DNA from: Pollutimonas sp035515055
GTDB lineage: Bacteria; Pseudomonadota; Gammaproteobacteria; Burkholderiales; Burkholderiaceae_B
Reading direction: 5' to 3'
Assembly (NCBI GenBank): GCA_035515055.1
Contig: DATJBV010000062.1
Span: forward strand, 1-64,000
Length of the DNA stretch: 64,000 bases
Under the pieces are notes generated by a model. That model was not told the DNA's origin and searched no databases. It was given only the letters and a program-made list of their open reading frames with translations. Positions 15,703 through 24,169 of the stretch are shown one piece after another (position 1 is the first letter of the stretch; the number at the start of each line of letters is the position of its first letter). Position numbers and translations under genes: made by a program.

Positions 15703-16329
15703 ATGAAACTCTTGTTCGCTATTCTTCTTGTGTGCGCATTCGGCGCCGGCGCATTCTTTTTACAGACCGAAGGCTACACCGTGTTGACGACCGAGGGCGC
15801 GCGCCGGGCCGATGTGCTGCGCCGTCCGCGTCCTGTGCCGGATGTTGCCGTGCATGACGGCAGGGGGAAGGCAACCACGCTGTTGAAAGAACTTGGCTCG
15901 GATCCACGCGTGGCCATCATCACGTTCATGTATACGCGTTGCGTGACGGTATGCGTGTCGTCGGGCATTGGCTTGCAGCAATTGCAGGGGCGGATACTTG
16001 CCCAGGGCTTGCAGGATCAGGTGCGCTTGCTAAGCATTAGTTTCGATCCGGCCGATACGCCGGAGCGCTTGGCTCGGTACGAATACGGCATGAACGCGGC
16101 CCCGGATCTTTGGCGGGCGCTGGGCATGGCTGACGCCGTGGAAAGTGCGTCTTTATTAAACGCCTTCAGCGTCATCGTGGTGCCGGCGCCGCTGGGCCAG
16201 TACGAGCATAACGCCGCTTATCACGTGGTGACGCCGGACGGCCGGCTGACGCGCATCGTCGATATCGACGAGACCGAAACGCTACTGCGCCATGCCGTGG
16301 CGCCGCGCCATGGAAGGAAGCCAACATGA
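15703..16329 (+). CDS. SCO1/SenC-type copper chaperone
   Basis: A thioredoxin-fold protein of 208 residues with an N-terminal membrane anchor (about residues 2-20). The copper-binding CXXXC motif is in TRCVTVCVSSG near residue 79, and a conserved histidine follows in YEHNAAYHVVTPDGRL. SCO proteins deliver copper to, or reduce cysteines at, the metal centre of haem-copper oxidases. In this operon the target is most likely CuB of CcoN. Its stop overlaps the start of the next gene (ATGA). Confidence 0.9.
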   Translation: MKLLFAILLVCAFGAGAFFLQTEGYTVLTTEGARRADVLRRPRPVPDVAVHDGRGKATTLLKELGSDPRVAIITFMYTRCVTVCVSSGIGLQQLQGRILAQGLQDQVRLLSISFDPADTPERLARYEYGMNAAPDLWRALGMADAVESASLLNAFSVIVVPAPLGQYEHNAAYHVVTPDGRLTRIVDIDETETLLRHAVAPRHGRKPT

Positions 16330-16949
16330 TGCACCATCAAGGCACAAACTTGGGCGGTGGCGCGACGGCATGGCGGCTGCTGGCGAGCATAGGTTTATTG
16401 TCGGCCTGCATCGTCTTCAGGCGTGAACTTACCGCCACCATGGCCTTGCATATGCTGGTCCATTTGCCCGCCATTATTCTCGCCGGTGTCATGGCTGCCT
16501 GGGCGGTGGCGGGCGGGCGCCGCACTGTGCCCGACCGGTGCGGGTTGCCGGGCAGCGGGCAGGGCGCATGCTCTTATAATGAGCAGGGGATCCCGGGCCT
16601 GATGCTGGTTACCCTGGTGCTTGCTTATTGGATGATACCGAAAGCGCTGGACGATGCCGTGGCATCCGAATGGACCCACTCACTGAAATTCTTTAGCCTG
16701 TTTGTGGCCGGTATTGTGTTGTGGGCATCCCTGCGGCAGGCGCGGAACGTTGTAAAGTTATTCTTCCTGGGTAATTTTTCCTGGATGACCGCCATCATAG
16801 GAGTCTTGTACCAGGACCACGCCACGCGCCTATGTAATTTCTATTTGCTGGGCGACCAGGCATGGGCGGGAATAGGCCTGGTGGCATATGCGGCAGTCCT
16901 GCCTATTGGCGCTGTCGCGGCGTACTACGTTAAAGACGTTAAAGGATAA
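16326..16949 (+). CDS. Predicted six-helix membrane protein of the oxidase operon
   Basis: I do not recognise a family with confidence. The 207-residue protein has about six hydrophobic segments (roughly 15-32, 39-58, 85-105, 119-136, 143-160 and 175-198). The second contains two histidines in HMLVHLPAIILAG. It overlaps the SCO gene by four bases and is the last gene before coq7, so it was probably kept with the oxidase for assembly or stability. The histidine-bearing helix and the operon position faintly recall CtaG-type oxidase assembly proteins, which is only a suggestion. Confidence 0.7.
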   Translation: MMHHQGTNLGGGATAWRLLASIGLLSACIVFRRELTATMALHMLVHLPAIILAGVMAAWAVAGGRRTVPDRCGLPGSGQGACSYNEQGIPGLMLVTLVLAYWMIPKALDDAVASEWTHSLKFFSLFVAGIVLWASLRQARNVVKLFFLGNFSWMTAIIGVLYQDHATRLCNFYLLGDQAWAGIGLVAYAAVLPIGAVAAYYVKDVKG

Positions 16950-16951
16950 AG

Positions 16952-17647
16952 ATGGTCACGCATTCCACGGGCGCAGCCGCCCCGGCATTTTCCCGACGCA
17001 TGGGATTGTTCGATAGCTTGTTGGCCGAGGCCGGCCGCGCCCTGCGCATACTCGATGGCTCGGTCCATGCGGGCCGCCCCAATCCGGCCGGCCCCCGGCC
17101 GACTCCCGCGGGATCTGCCGCCGAGGCCGCCTTGACCCAGCAAGAGCAGTCGCATGCGGCCGGCCTGATGCGCGTAAATCATGTGGGCGAAGTTTGCGCG
17201 CAGGCGCTGTATCGTGGCCAAGCGCTGTTTTGTCGCGATGCAGCAACCCGCTCCCTGCTGCACGACGCGGCTGCGGAAGAGGTTGACCACCTGGTATGGT
17301 GCCGCGAGCGCATTACCGAATTGCACAGTCATACCAGTCTGCTGAATCCGCTTTGGTATGCGGGTTCTTTTACGCTCGGGGTGTTGGCAAGCAAGGCAGG
17401 GGTGGGCAAGAACCTGGGCTTCATGGCTGAAACAGAACGACAGGTCGAGCAACATCTGGACAAGCATCTAAGCGACTTGCCGGTCGCCGATGAACGCTCC
17501 CGGGCCATCGTGACCAAAATGCGCGACGACGAGACCAACCATCGCAATACCGCTGAACGGAACGGGGCACACAAGCTGCGCATGCCGGTGCGCGCCGCCA
17601 TGCGTGCCATGTCCAAGGTCATGACCGTGACCGCTTATCGTGTGTAA
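16952..17647 (+). CDS. coq7: Demethoxyubiquinone hydroxylase (Coq7 type)
   Basis: This di-iron enzyme hydroxylates the 6-position of the demethoxyubiquinone ring in ubiquinone synthesis at the membrane. The 231-residue product has the iron-ligand motifs expected for the family: EQSHAAGLMRVNHVGE near residue 65, EEVDHLVWCRERI near residue 108, and DDETNHRNTAE near residue 190. It follows the oxidase operon by two bases, linking quinone and terminal oxidase supply. Many betaproteobacteria use Coq7 where E. coli uses UbiF. Confidence 0.93.
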   Translation: MVTHSTGAAAPAFSRRMGLFDSLLAEAGRALRILDGSVHAGRPNPAGPRPTPAGSAAEAALTQQEQSHAAGLMRVNHVGEVCAQALYRGQALFCRDAATRSLLHDAAAEEVDHLVWCRERITELHSHTSLLNPLWYAGSFTLGVLASKAGVGKNLGFMAETERQVEQHLDKHLSDLPVADERSRAIVTKMRDDETNHRNTAERNGAHKLRMPVRAAMRAMSKVMTVTAYRV

Positions 17648-17707
17648 GTCGGCCACGGTGTTGTAACGAAACGCCTAGGTGAAAAAGCAACAAAGTGGCC
17701 CCCTAAC

Positions 17708-17756
17708 GACTTTTTTTATTATTTACCTTGCAACGCACAAAAATTCGGCATACACT
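17708..17756 (+). promoter_or_regulatory. Strong sigma-70 promoter with upstream AT-rich element
   Basis: TTGCAA (17728-17733) and TACACT (17751-17756) are separated by exactly 17 bp. An AT-rich run (17708-17726) precedes the -35 like an UP element. The predicted start is near 17763. Confidence 0.7.
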
Positions 17757-17762
17757 TTAGTT

Positions 17763-17937
17763 ATCGGATGTCCAAACGCGGACTTCAAGGGAAAACCCGA
17801 AAGGATCTCTTAAAGAACAACAAGCCGCGTGGTCTCAAGCGTAAAAGCTTTAGCAGCCAGACATGCCACGATTGTCTCCTCCACCCTCCTCCTTTGGTGG
17901 ATTTAGCCCGAGATCTCACGATCCCGGGCTTTTTTTT
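17763..17937 (+). ncRNA. Candidate small RNA with exposed CUCCUCC loop
   Basis: A transcription unit of about 175 nt bounded by a good promoter and an intrinsic terminator, with no convincing protein. Near its 3' end TCCACC (17880-17885) and GGTGGA (17896-17901) form a stem that presents a 10-base loop, CUCCUCCUUU, complementary to Shine-Dalgarno sequences. A second CUCCUCC-like run lies just 5' of that stem. Hairpins exposing C-rich anti-Shine-Dalgarno loops are typical of trans-acting sRNAs such as the CcsR RNAs of Rhodobacter and similar riboregulators. An ATG at 17768 opens a frame that runs through the terminator, so translation is unlikely. Confidence 0.65.
17905..17937 (+). terminator. 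Rho-independent terminator of the candidate small RNA
   Basis: AGCCCG (17905-17910) pairs with CGGGCT (17925-17930), with an inner GATC/GATC stem, one A-C mismatch and a TCAC loop. A run of eight T follows. From 17938 to 18126 nothing else is recognised apart from the leader of the next gene. Confidence 0.9.
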
Positions 17938-18126
17938 GTCCATTCAGCCTATGGCGTTTTGCTGCTCGCGACGTGATGCTATGACATCGTACGCGCGGCC
18001 CCGCTGCTTCGCCCCGAAACGCAAAGGCCACGGCGTATTTTTTGTTGCATATATTTTCCGCAATCCTGGCGGCATGTTACAAAAACGTCCGATAATGTCG
18101 ATCATTACTTAGCCTATGGGGATTGT

Positions 18127-19266
18127 GTGACTTCGCCTCACCTTTGGGGGTCTTTTACCTGGTTTTACATTTGCGTCGTCGCGTTCATGGTGGGCGGCTT
18201 GATCGTCGCCTCCGAGCGTTGGCACGTCATGTTTACCGGCGATTCCGACATGAACAAACCGCAAGCGTCCCACTCGCGCAGCACGCCGCGTGTGGGCGGC
18301 CTTGCCGTGCTCGCCGGTACGTTGGCGGGCCTGCTTGTGCTCGGACCAAGCAACATGACTCTTACGTGGCTGTGGCCGGTGCTCTTCATCGCCGCCATGC
18401 CAGTATTCGTCGCCGGCTTACTGGAAGACATTACCAAAGACGTTGGCTCGGGCAAGCGCCTGGCGGCCGCGTTCTTGTCGGCCGCCATAGCGTGGTGGCT
18501 GCTTGGCGGAGTCTCGCGCGTGGGCCTGGAGTGGGCCGACTGGGTGCTGTCCTTCTGGCCCATCTCGCTGTTATTCACCATGGTGGCGGTCGGCGGTTGT
18601 ACGCACGCCTTGAATATCGTGGACGGAATGAACGGACTGGCGGGTATGATCGCCACGCTCATGGCCGTATCGCTGGCTCTTGTTGCCTTGCAAGTCCAAG
18701 ACATTCCCATTTTCCTCATAGCAACGGCGCTGGCGTCGTCCACACTGGGCTTCCTGGTCTGGAATTTTCCGTTCGGACGTGTGTTCCTCGGAGACGGCGG
18801 CGCGTATTTCCTGGGCTTCATGTTGGCGGAGCTGGCGGTGCAGCTGGTCGTGCGCAACCCCAGCGTTTCACCGTTTTATGCGCTGGCCGTGTTGTTCTAC
18901 CCGGTGTTCGAGACCCTGTTTTCCATCTGGCGGCGCCGCTTCAAACGCGGTACGCCGGTTGACCAACCCGATGCGCTACACCTGCATCAACTGGTTTTCA
19001 GGCGCCTGGTCCGCGTAACCTTCAGCCGGGACGGCCGGCACGCCGTGCCGGCCTTGTGCAACGCCATGACGTCCCCCTATCTTTGGGTGCTTGCGCTCAT
19101 CGGGCTGGTTCCCGCAACGATCTGGTGGGACAACGCCTGGGCGCTGTGCGCCAGCTTGGTGGTGTTCTGCTGGGTGTATATCTGGCTATATTCGCGACTG
19201 GTATCGTGGCGGCGACCGGCATGGCTGTTATTGCCGTCGCTGGGCCGCCATAGTCACAAAAAGTAA
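18127..19266 (+). CDS. WecA-like polyprenyl-phosphate glycosyl-1-phosphate transferase
   Basis: A 379-residue membrane protein of the MraY/WecA family. These enzymes start glycan synthesis by moving a HexNAc-1-phosphate from UDP onto undecaprenyl phosphate at the inner membrane. The landmarks are TPRVGGLAVLAG, LLEDITKDVGSGKRL (cytosolic acidic loop), NIVDGMNGLAGM with the catalytic Asn/Asp, FPFGRVFLGDGGAYFLG, and the HLHQ-type histidine loop DALHLHQLVFRR. The start is a GTG preceded by GGGGA. It opens the polysaccharide cluster and probably defines its first sugar. Confidence 0.9.
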   Translation: MTSPHLWGSFTWFYICVVAFMVGGLIVASERWHVMFTGDSDMNKPQASHSRSTPRVGGLAVLAGTLAGLLVLGPSNMTLTWLWPVLFIAAMPVFVAGLLEDITKDVGSGKRLAAAFLSAAIAWWLLGGVSRVGLEWADWVLSFWPISLLFTMVAVGGCTHALNIVDGMNGLAGMIATLMAVSLALVALQVQDIPIFLIATALASSTLGFLVWNFPFGRVFLGDGGAYFLGFMLAELAVQLVVRNPSVSPFYALAVLFYPVFETLFSIWRRRFKRGTPVDQPDALHLHQLVFRRLVRVTFSRDGRHAVPALCNAMTSPYLWVLALIGLVPATIWWDNAWALCASLVVFCWVYIWLYSRLVSWRRPAWLLLPSLGRHSHKK

Positions 19267-19316
19267 CGCAGTTCTCTATTCATTCTTTTTCAGTATCCGT
19301 AGCCTGGGAGATCAAG

Positions 19317-20591
<1,275 letters not shown>

Positions 20592-20613
20592 TCACTATCT
20601 TCAAAGGCATCAT

Positions 20614-21639
20614 ATGAGCACGCGTTATCAGGAAATTACGTCGCACTTGCAAACCGAACCGCGCGTATGGTTGGTGACCGGGTGTGCGGGCTTCATCGGG
20701 TCGAATCTGCTGGAAGCATTGCTGTCGCTTGGGCAGAAGGTCGTGGGGCTGGATAATTTTTCCACCGGGCACCAATACAACCTGGACGAGGTCGAAAAGA
20801 CGGTCACGCCGCAACAGTGGCAGAACTTCACCTTCCACGAGGGCGATATCCGCGACCTGGATGCGTGCCGCAAGGCTGTTGCCGGCACGGATCATGTGCT
20901 GCATCAGGCGGCGCTGGGTTCTGTACCGCGTTCGCTGCAAGACCCCATTACCAGCAATAGCGTCAATGTGGGCGGCTTTTTGAATATGTTGGTGGCCGCG
21001 CGCGACGCGGAGGTCAAGTCCTTCGTGTATGCCGCGTCCAGCTCGACCTACGGTGACCACGAAGCCCTGCCCAAGGTCGAAGACCGCATCGGGCGGCCGC
21101 TCTCGCCGTATGCCGTGACGAAGTTCGTCAATGAACTATACGCCGACGTCTTCACCCGCGCCTACGGCTTCGGCAGCGTGGGCCTGCGCTATTTCAACGT
21201 GTTCGGCAAGCGCCAGGATCCCAACGGCGCGTATGCGGCGGTCATTCCGAAATGGATCAGCGCCATGATACGTGGCGAAGATGTCATCGTGAATGGCGAC
21301 GGCGAGACCAGCCGGGATTTCTGCTTCATCGACAACGTCGTGCAGGCCAACATCCTGGCGTCGCTGGCACAGCCGGAAGGCGTGAATCAGGTTTACAACG
21401 TGGCTTACAACGCGCGCACGAGCCTGAACGAACTTTTCGAGTATCTTGCCAAGGCGTTGGGAAACAATGGCGTCGTCTACGACAAGCAGCCGGTATATAG
21501 CGACTTTCGCGCGGGCGATGTGCGCCATTCGCAGGCCGACATAAGCAAAGCCAAGCAACTGCTGGGATACGAACCGATGCATAACATCGTGCAAGGCATA
21601 GAAGTCTCCATGCCTTGGTATACGCAGTTCTTGCGTTGA
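20614..21639 (+). CDS. UDP-N-acetylglucosamine 4-epimerase (WbpP/TviC type)
   Basis: An extended short-chain dehydrogenase/epimerase of 341 residues that interconverts UDP-GlcNAc(A) and UDP-GalNAc(A). The NAD site is LVTGCAGFIGSNLLEALL. The catalytic set is AASSSTYGDHEALPK plus YAVTK. GLRYFNVFGKRQDPNGAYAAV and DFCFIDNVVQA are typical of WbpP/TviC. It sits directly behind the dehydrogenase, as in the O6 locus of Pseudomonas aeruginosa and the Vi locus of Salmonella, which make GalNAcA-type sugars. Confidence 0.9.
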   Translation: MSTRYQEITSHLQTEPRVWLVTGCAGFIGSNLLEALLSLGQKVVGLDNFSTGHQYNLDEVEKTVTPQQWQNFTFHEGDIRDLDACRKAVAGTDHVLHQAALGSVPRSLQDPITSNSVNVGGFLNMLVAARDAEVKSFVYAASSSTYGDHEALPKVEDRIGRPLSPYAVTKFVNELYADVFTRAYGFGSVGLRYFNVFGKRQDPNGAYAAVIPKWISAMIRGEDVIVNGDGETSRDFCFIDNVVQANILASLAQPEGVNQVYNVAYNARTSLNELFEYLAKALGNNGVVYDKQPVYSDFRAGDVRHSQADISKAKQLLGYEPMHNIVQGIEVSMPWYTQFLR

Positions 21640-21640
21640 T

Positions 21641-22990
21641 TTGAAAAGCCTCAAGCAACGACTCTCCGGCCTGCATTCCGACCACCGACGCATTGCGCAA
21701 GGCGCAATGCGTGTGGCGTTTTTTCTGCTGCTGGGAAAGGCGGCTGGCGCCTTCAAGGAAATGGCGGTCGCGTACCGCTATGGCGTAAGCGATGTGGTCG
21801 ATGCCTACCAGTTCACCATGGTCATGGCGAACTGGTTGCCGGTCACCCTGGTGGGTGCGCTGTCCATCGTCCTGATCCCCGTGCTGGTGCGCTCGCGCAA
21901 GCAGCCGCGCGCCAAACGTGCGCGATTTCTTGGTGAGCTGCAGGGCTGGACGATTGCCATCGGTACGCTGCTGGCGGTCGTTACGTACGTAGCGTGGCCA
22001 TGGGTGCTGGAGTGGACCGGGCAGGGCTTGCCCGCCGAGGCCCGCCGCATGAGCGCGGAGCTGATGCTGGCGTTCGCCCCGGCGGCGCTGCTTACGCTGA
22101 TGACGGGCATCAGTGCCGCGCGTTTGCGCGCGCACGAGCGCCATATCAACACGTTGCTCGACAGCGTTCCCGCCGTGGTCATTCTTGTATGGGTCTTGCT
22201 GGCGACGACAGTGACAGGCGTCGGCCCCTTGCTGTGGGGAACGCTGGTGGGCTATTTCGTTCAGTCGGCATGGCTGCTGTGGTTGGCAGCCAGGGCCGAT
22301 CGCATGTGGGCCAGGCCGGTATTAGGCTTTCGGTCGGACCATTGGCCCGATTTGGTCAAGGCGGCGGGCGTCATGCTGATAGGTCAGGTGGCCATGAGTT
22401 TCGTTGGTCCTATCGACCAATACACGGCCGCGAACCTGGGCGGCAACGCCAACGCGACGCTGGGCTATGCCAGCCGGCTCTTGTCCCTGCTGTTGGGCGT
22501 GGGCGCGGCTTCCGTCGGGCGCGCGGCATTGCCGGTGCTGGCCGATATTCAAAGCCGGGGCGATCCTCATCGTGCCCGCTCGACGGCCCTGAAATGGTCG
22601 GTCCTGATGGTGCTTGGCGGCGCCGCGGTGACCCTTGCCGGCTGGGTGCTTGCTCCTTGGGGCGTAAGCCTGGTGTTCGAGCGTGGCGCCTTCACCGCCG
22701 CAAACACCGCCGCTGTCGCCGACGTCGTCCGTTGGGGCCTGCTTCAGCTGCCGTTCTATTTCGGTGTGCTCATCCTGGTGCAGTTGCTGGCCAGCCAGAA
22801 CCGATACCGCCTCATGGCAGCCATTGCCGTTGCCAATTTTGTCCTCAAGGCGGCCATGAACCAGGTGCTGGCCCCCATCATGGGGCCCGCCGGCATCATG
22901 CTGGCCACCAGCATGATGTATGCCTTGTCTTACGGCTGCTACGCAGTGGCGGCCATGCGTTCGTTGCCCGCGCGGGTTGCGCGGGACTAG
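21641..22990 (+). CDS. MurJ/MviN-like polyprenyl-linked oligosaccharide flippase
   Basis: A 449-residue membrane protein of the MOP exporter superfamily with many hydrophobic helices across its length. It resembles the MurJ/MviN lineage (AAGAFKEMAVAYRYGVSDVVDAYQ near residue 35) more than classical Wzx. In this cluster it most likely flips the undecaprenyl-linked glycan to the periplasm. The likely start is TTG 21641, one base after the epimerase stop, which suggests translational coupling; an internal ATG at 21707 is an alternative that would shorten the cytosolic N-terminus. Confidence 0.82.
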   Translation: MKSLKQRLSGLHSDHRRIAQGAMRVAFFLLLGKAAGAFKEMAVAYRYGVSDVVDAYQFTMVMANWLPVTLVGALSIVLIPVLVRSRKQPRAKRARFLGELQGWTIAIGTLLAVVTYVAWPWVLEWTGQGLPAEARRMSAELMLAFAPAALLTLMTGISAARLRAHERHINTLLDSVPAVVILVWVLLATTVTGVGPLLWGTLVGYFVQSAWLLWLAARADRMWARPVLGFRSDHWPDLVKAAGVMLIGQVAMSFVGPIDQYTAANLGGNANATLGYASRLLSLLLGVGAASVGRAALPVLADIQSRGDPHRARSTALKWSVLMVLGGAAVTLAGWVLAPWGVSLVFERGAFTAANTAAVADVVRWGLLQLPFYFGVLILVQLLASQNRYRLMAAIAVANFVLKAAMNQVLAPIMGPAGIMLATSMMYALSYGCYAVAAMRSLPARVARD

Positions 22991-23012
22991 TATCTCCAAC
23001 ACAGGTATTGTT

Positions 23013-24137
23013 TTGATCCAATCGTCTTTTCAGCACCATCTGATGATAGTCATCCATTCGCTCAGTGGCGGCGGCGCCGAGCGCGTGGCGGCCGACCTGA
23101 GCGCTTACTGGGTGCAGCGCGGCTATAAAGTCACGCTGGTGACCCAGGCCGACCCTAGCACCGATGTCTACCCGCTCCATCCCGACGTCACCCGCCACTC
23201 CTTGCGCAGCGCGGCCGCCAGCACAGGTAAATTCAGCGCCGCCGTTGCCAATCTTCGGCGGGTCTGGAGCCTGCGCCGCCTGATCCAGCGCGAGCGGCCC
23301 ACTGTCGTCCTGGGCATGATGACCACCGCGTCCATCCTGGCGATCACCGCGGCGCGCGGGCAGCCATGCCGCGTCATCGCAACCGAACACACCCATCCGC
23401 CGTCCCAGGAGCTGCCTGAGATGTGGCTGCGCCTGCGCCGCTGGGCTTACCCTCAGGCGGCTGCCGTCGTGGCGCTTACCTCGGGAACCGCCGCGTGGCT
23501 GCGGGAACATGTTCCCGGATCCAGCGTCACGGTGATCCCCAATGCGGTGCGCTGGCCGCTGGAAAGCGGCGAGCCAGCCGTGCCGCCTCCGCCGACGCAA
23601 GGGCGCAGCAGGCTGCTGGCCGCCGGGCGCCTTCATCCGCACAAGGGCTTCGATCTTCTTATTCAGGCATTCCACGAGATTGCCGGCCACTTTCCCGATT
23701 GGGACCTGGTCATCCTGGGCGAGGGCAGTTGCCGCGAGGCCTTGCAGGAGCAGATCGATGCGGCGGGCCTGACCGATCGCGTCAGCATGCCCGGCCGTGT
23801 GGGCAACGTGGGCGACTGGTACCGGGAAGCCGATTTGTATGTGCTCAGTTCGCGCGTCGAGGGCTTGTCCAACACGCTGCTCGAAGCGATGGCCAGTGGA
23901 TTGGCGCCCGTGGCGTTCGATTGCGAAACCGGTCCCCGGGAAATCGTGCGCAACGGGATAGACGGGGTATTGGTGAATCCGCCCGAGGACACCGAGGCCT
24001 TGGCCGCGCATTTATCCGACATGATGGCTCACCGCGAGCAGCGCGCCGCCTATGCCCGCCGGGCAGTCGATGTGCGCGACCGGTTTTCCACGACACGCGT
24101 CATGGCGTTGTGGGGCCATTTATTTGAAGTGCAATAA
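23013..24137 (+). CDS. GT4-family glycosyltransferase
   Basis: A cytosolic retaining glycosyltransferase of the GT-B fold, about 374 residues. The acceptor-domain glycine-rich loop is HSLSGGGAERVAADLSA and the donor-site EX7E motif is SSRVEGLSNTLLEAMASG near residue 295. The start is uncertain: TTG 23013 has AGG nine bases upstream, while ATG 23043 (MIVIHSLSGGG) has no ribosome site. It probably adds one sugar of the repeat unit; donor and acceptor cannot be named. Confidence 0.82.
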   Translation: MIQSSFQHHLMIVIHSLSGGGAERVAADLSAYWVQRGYKVTLVTQADPSTDVYPLHPDVTRHSLRSAAASTGKFSAAVANLRRVWSLRRLIQRERPTVVLGMMTTASILAITAARGQPCRVIATEHTHPPSQELPEMWLRLRRWAYPQAAAVVALTSGTAAWLREHVPGSSVTVIPNAVRWPLESGEPAVPPPPTQGRSRLLAAGRLHPHKGFDLLIQAFHEIAGHFPDWDLVILGEGSCREALQEQIDAAGLTDRVSMPGRVGNVGDWYREADLYVLSSRVEGLSNTLLEAMASGLAPVAFDCETGPREIVRNGIDGVLVNPPEDTEALAAHLSDMMAHREQRAAYARRAVDVRDRFSTTRVMALWGHLFEVQ

Positions 24138-24169
24138 GGCCGCCCCCGGGGCCGGCATGGAAACTGACT

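Noticed and set aside
17768..18112. 114-codon frame starting just after the small-RNA promoter
   Set aside because: It has no ribosome site, reads through an intrinsic terminator, and its C-terminal half has no protein-like pattern. A short translated peptide cannot be fully excluded.
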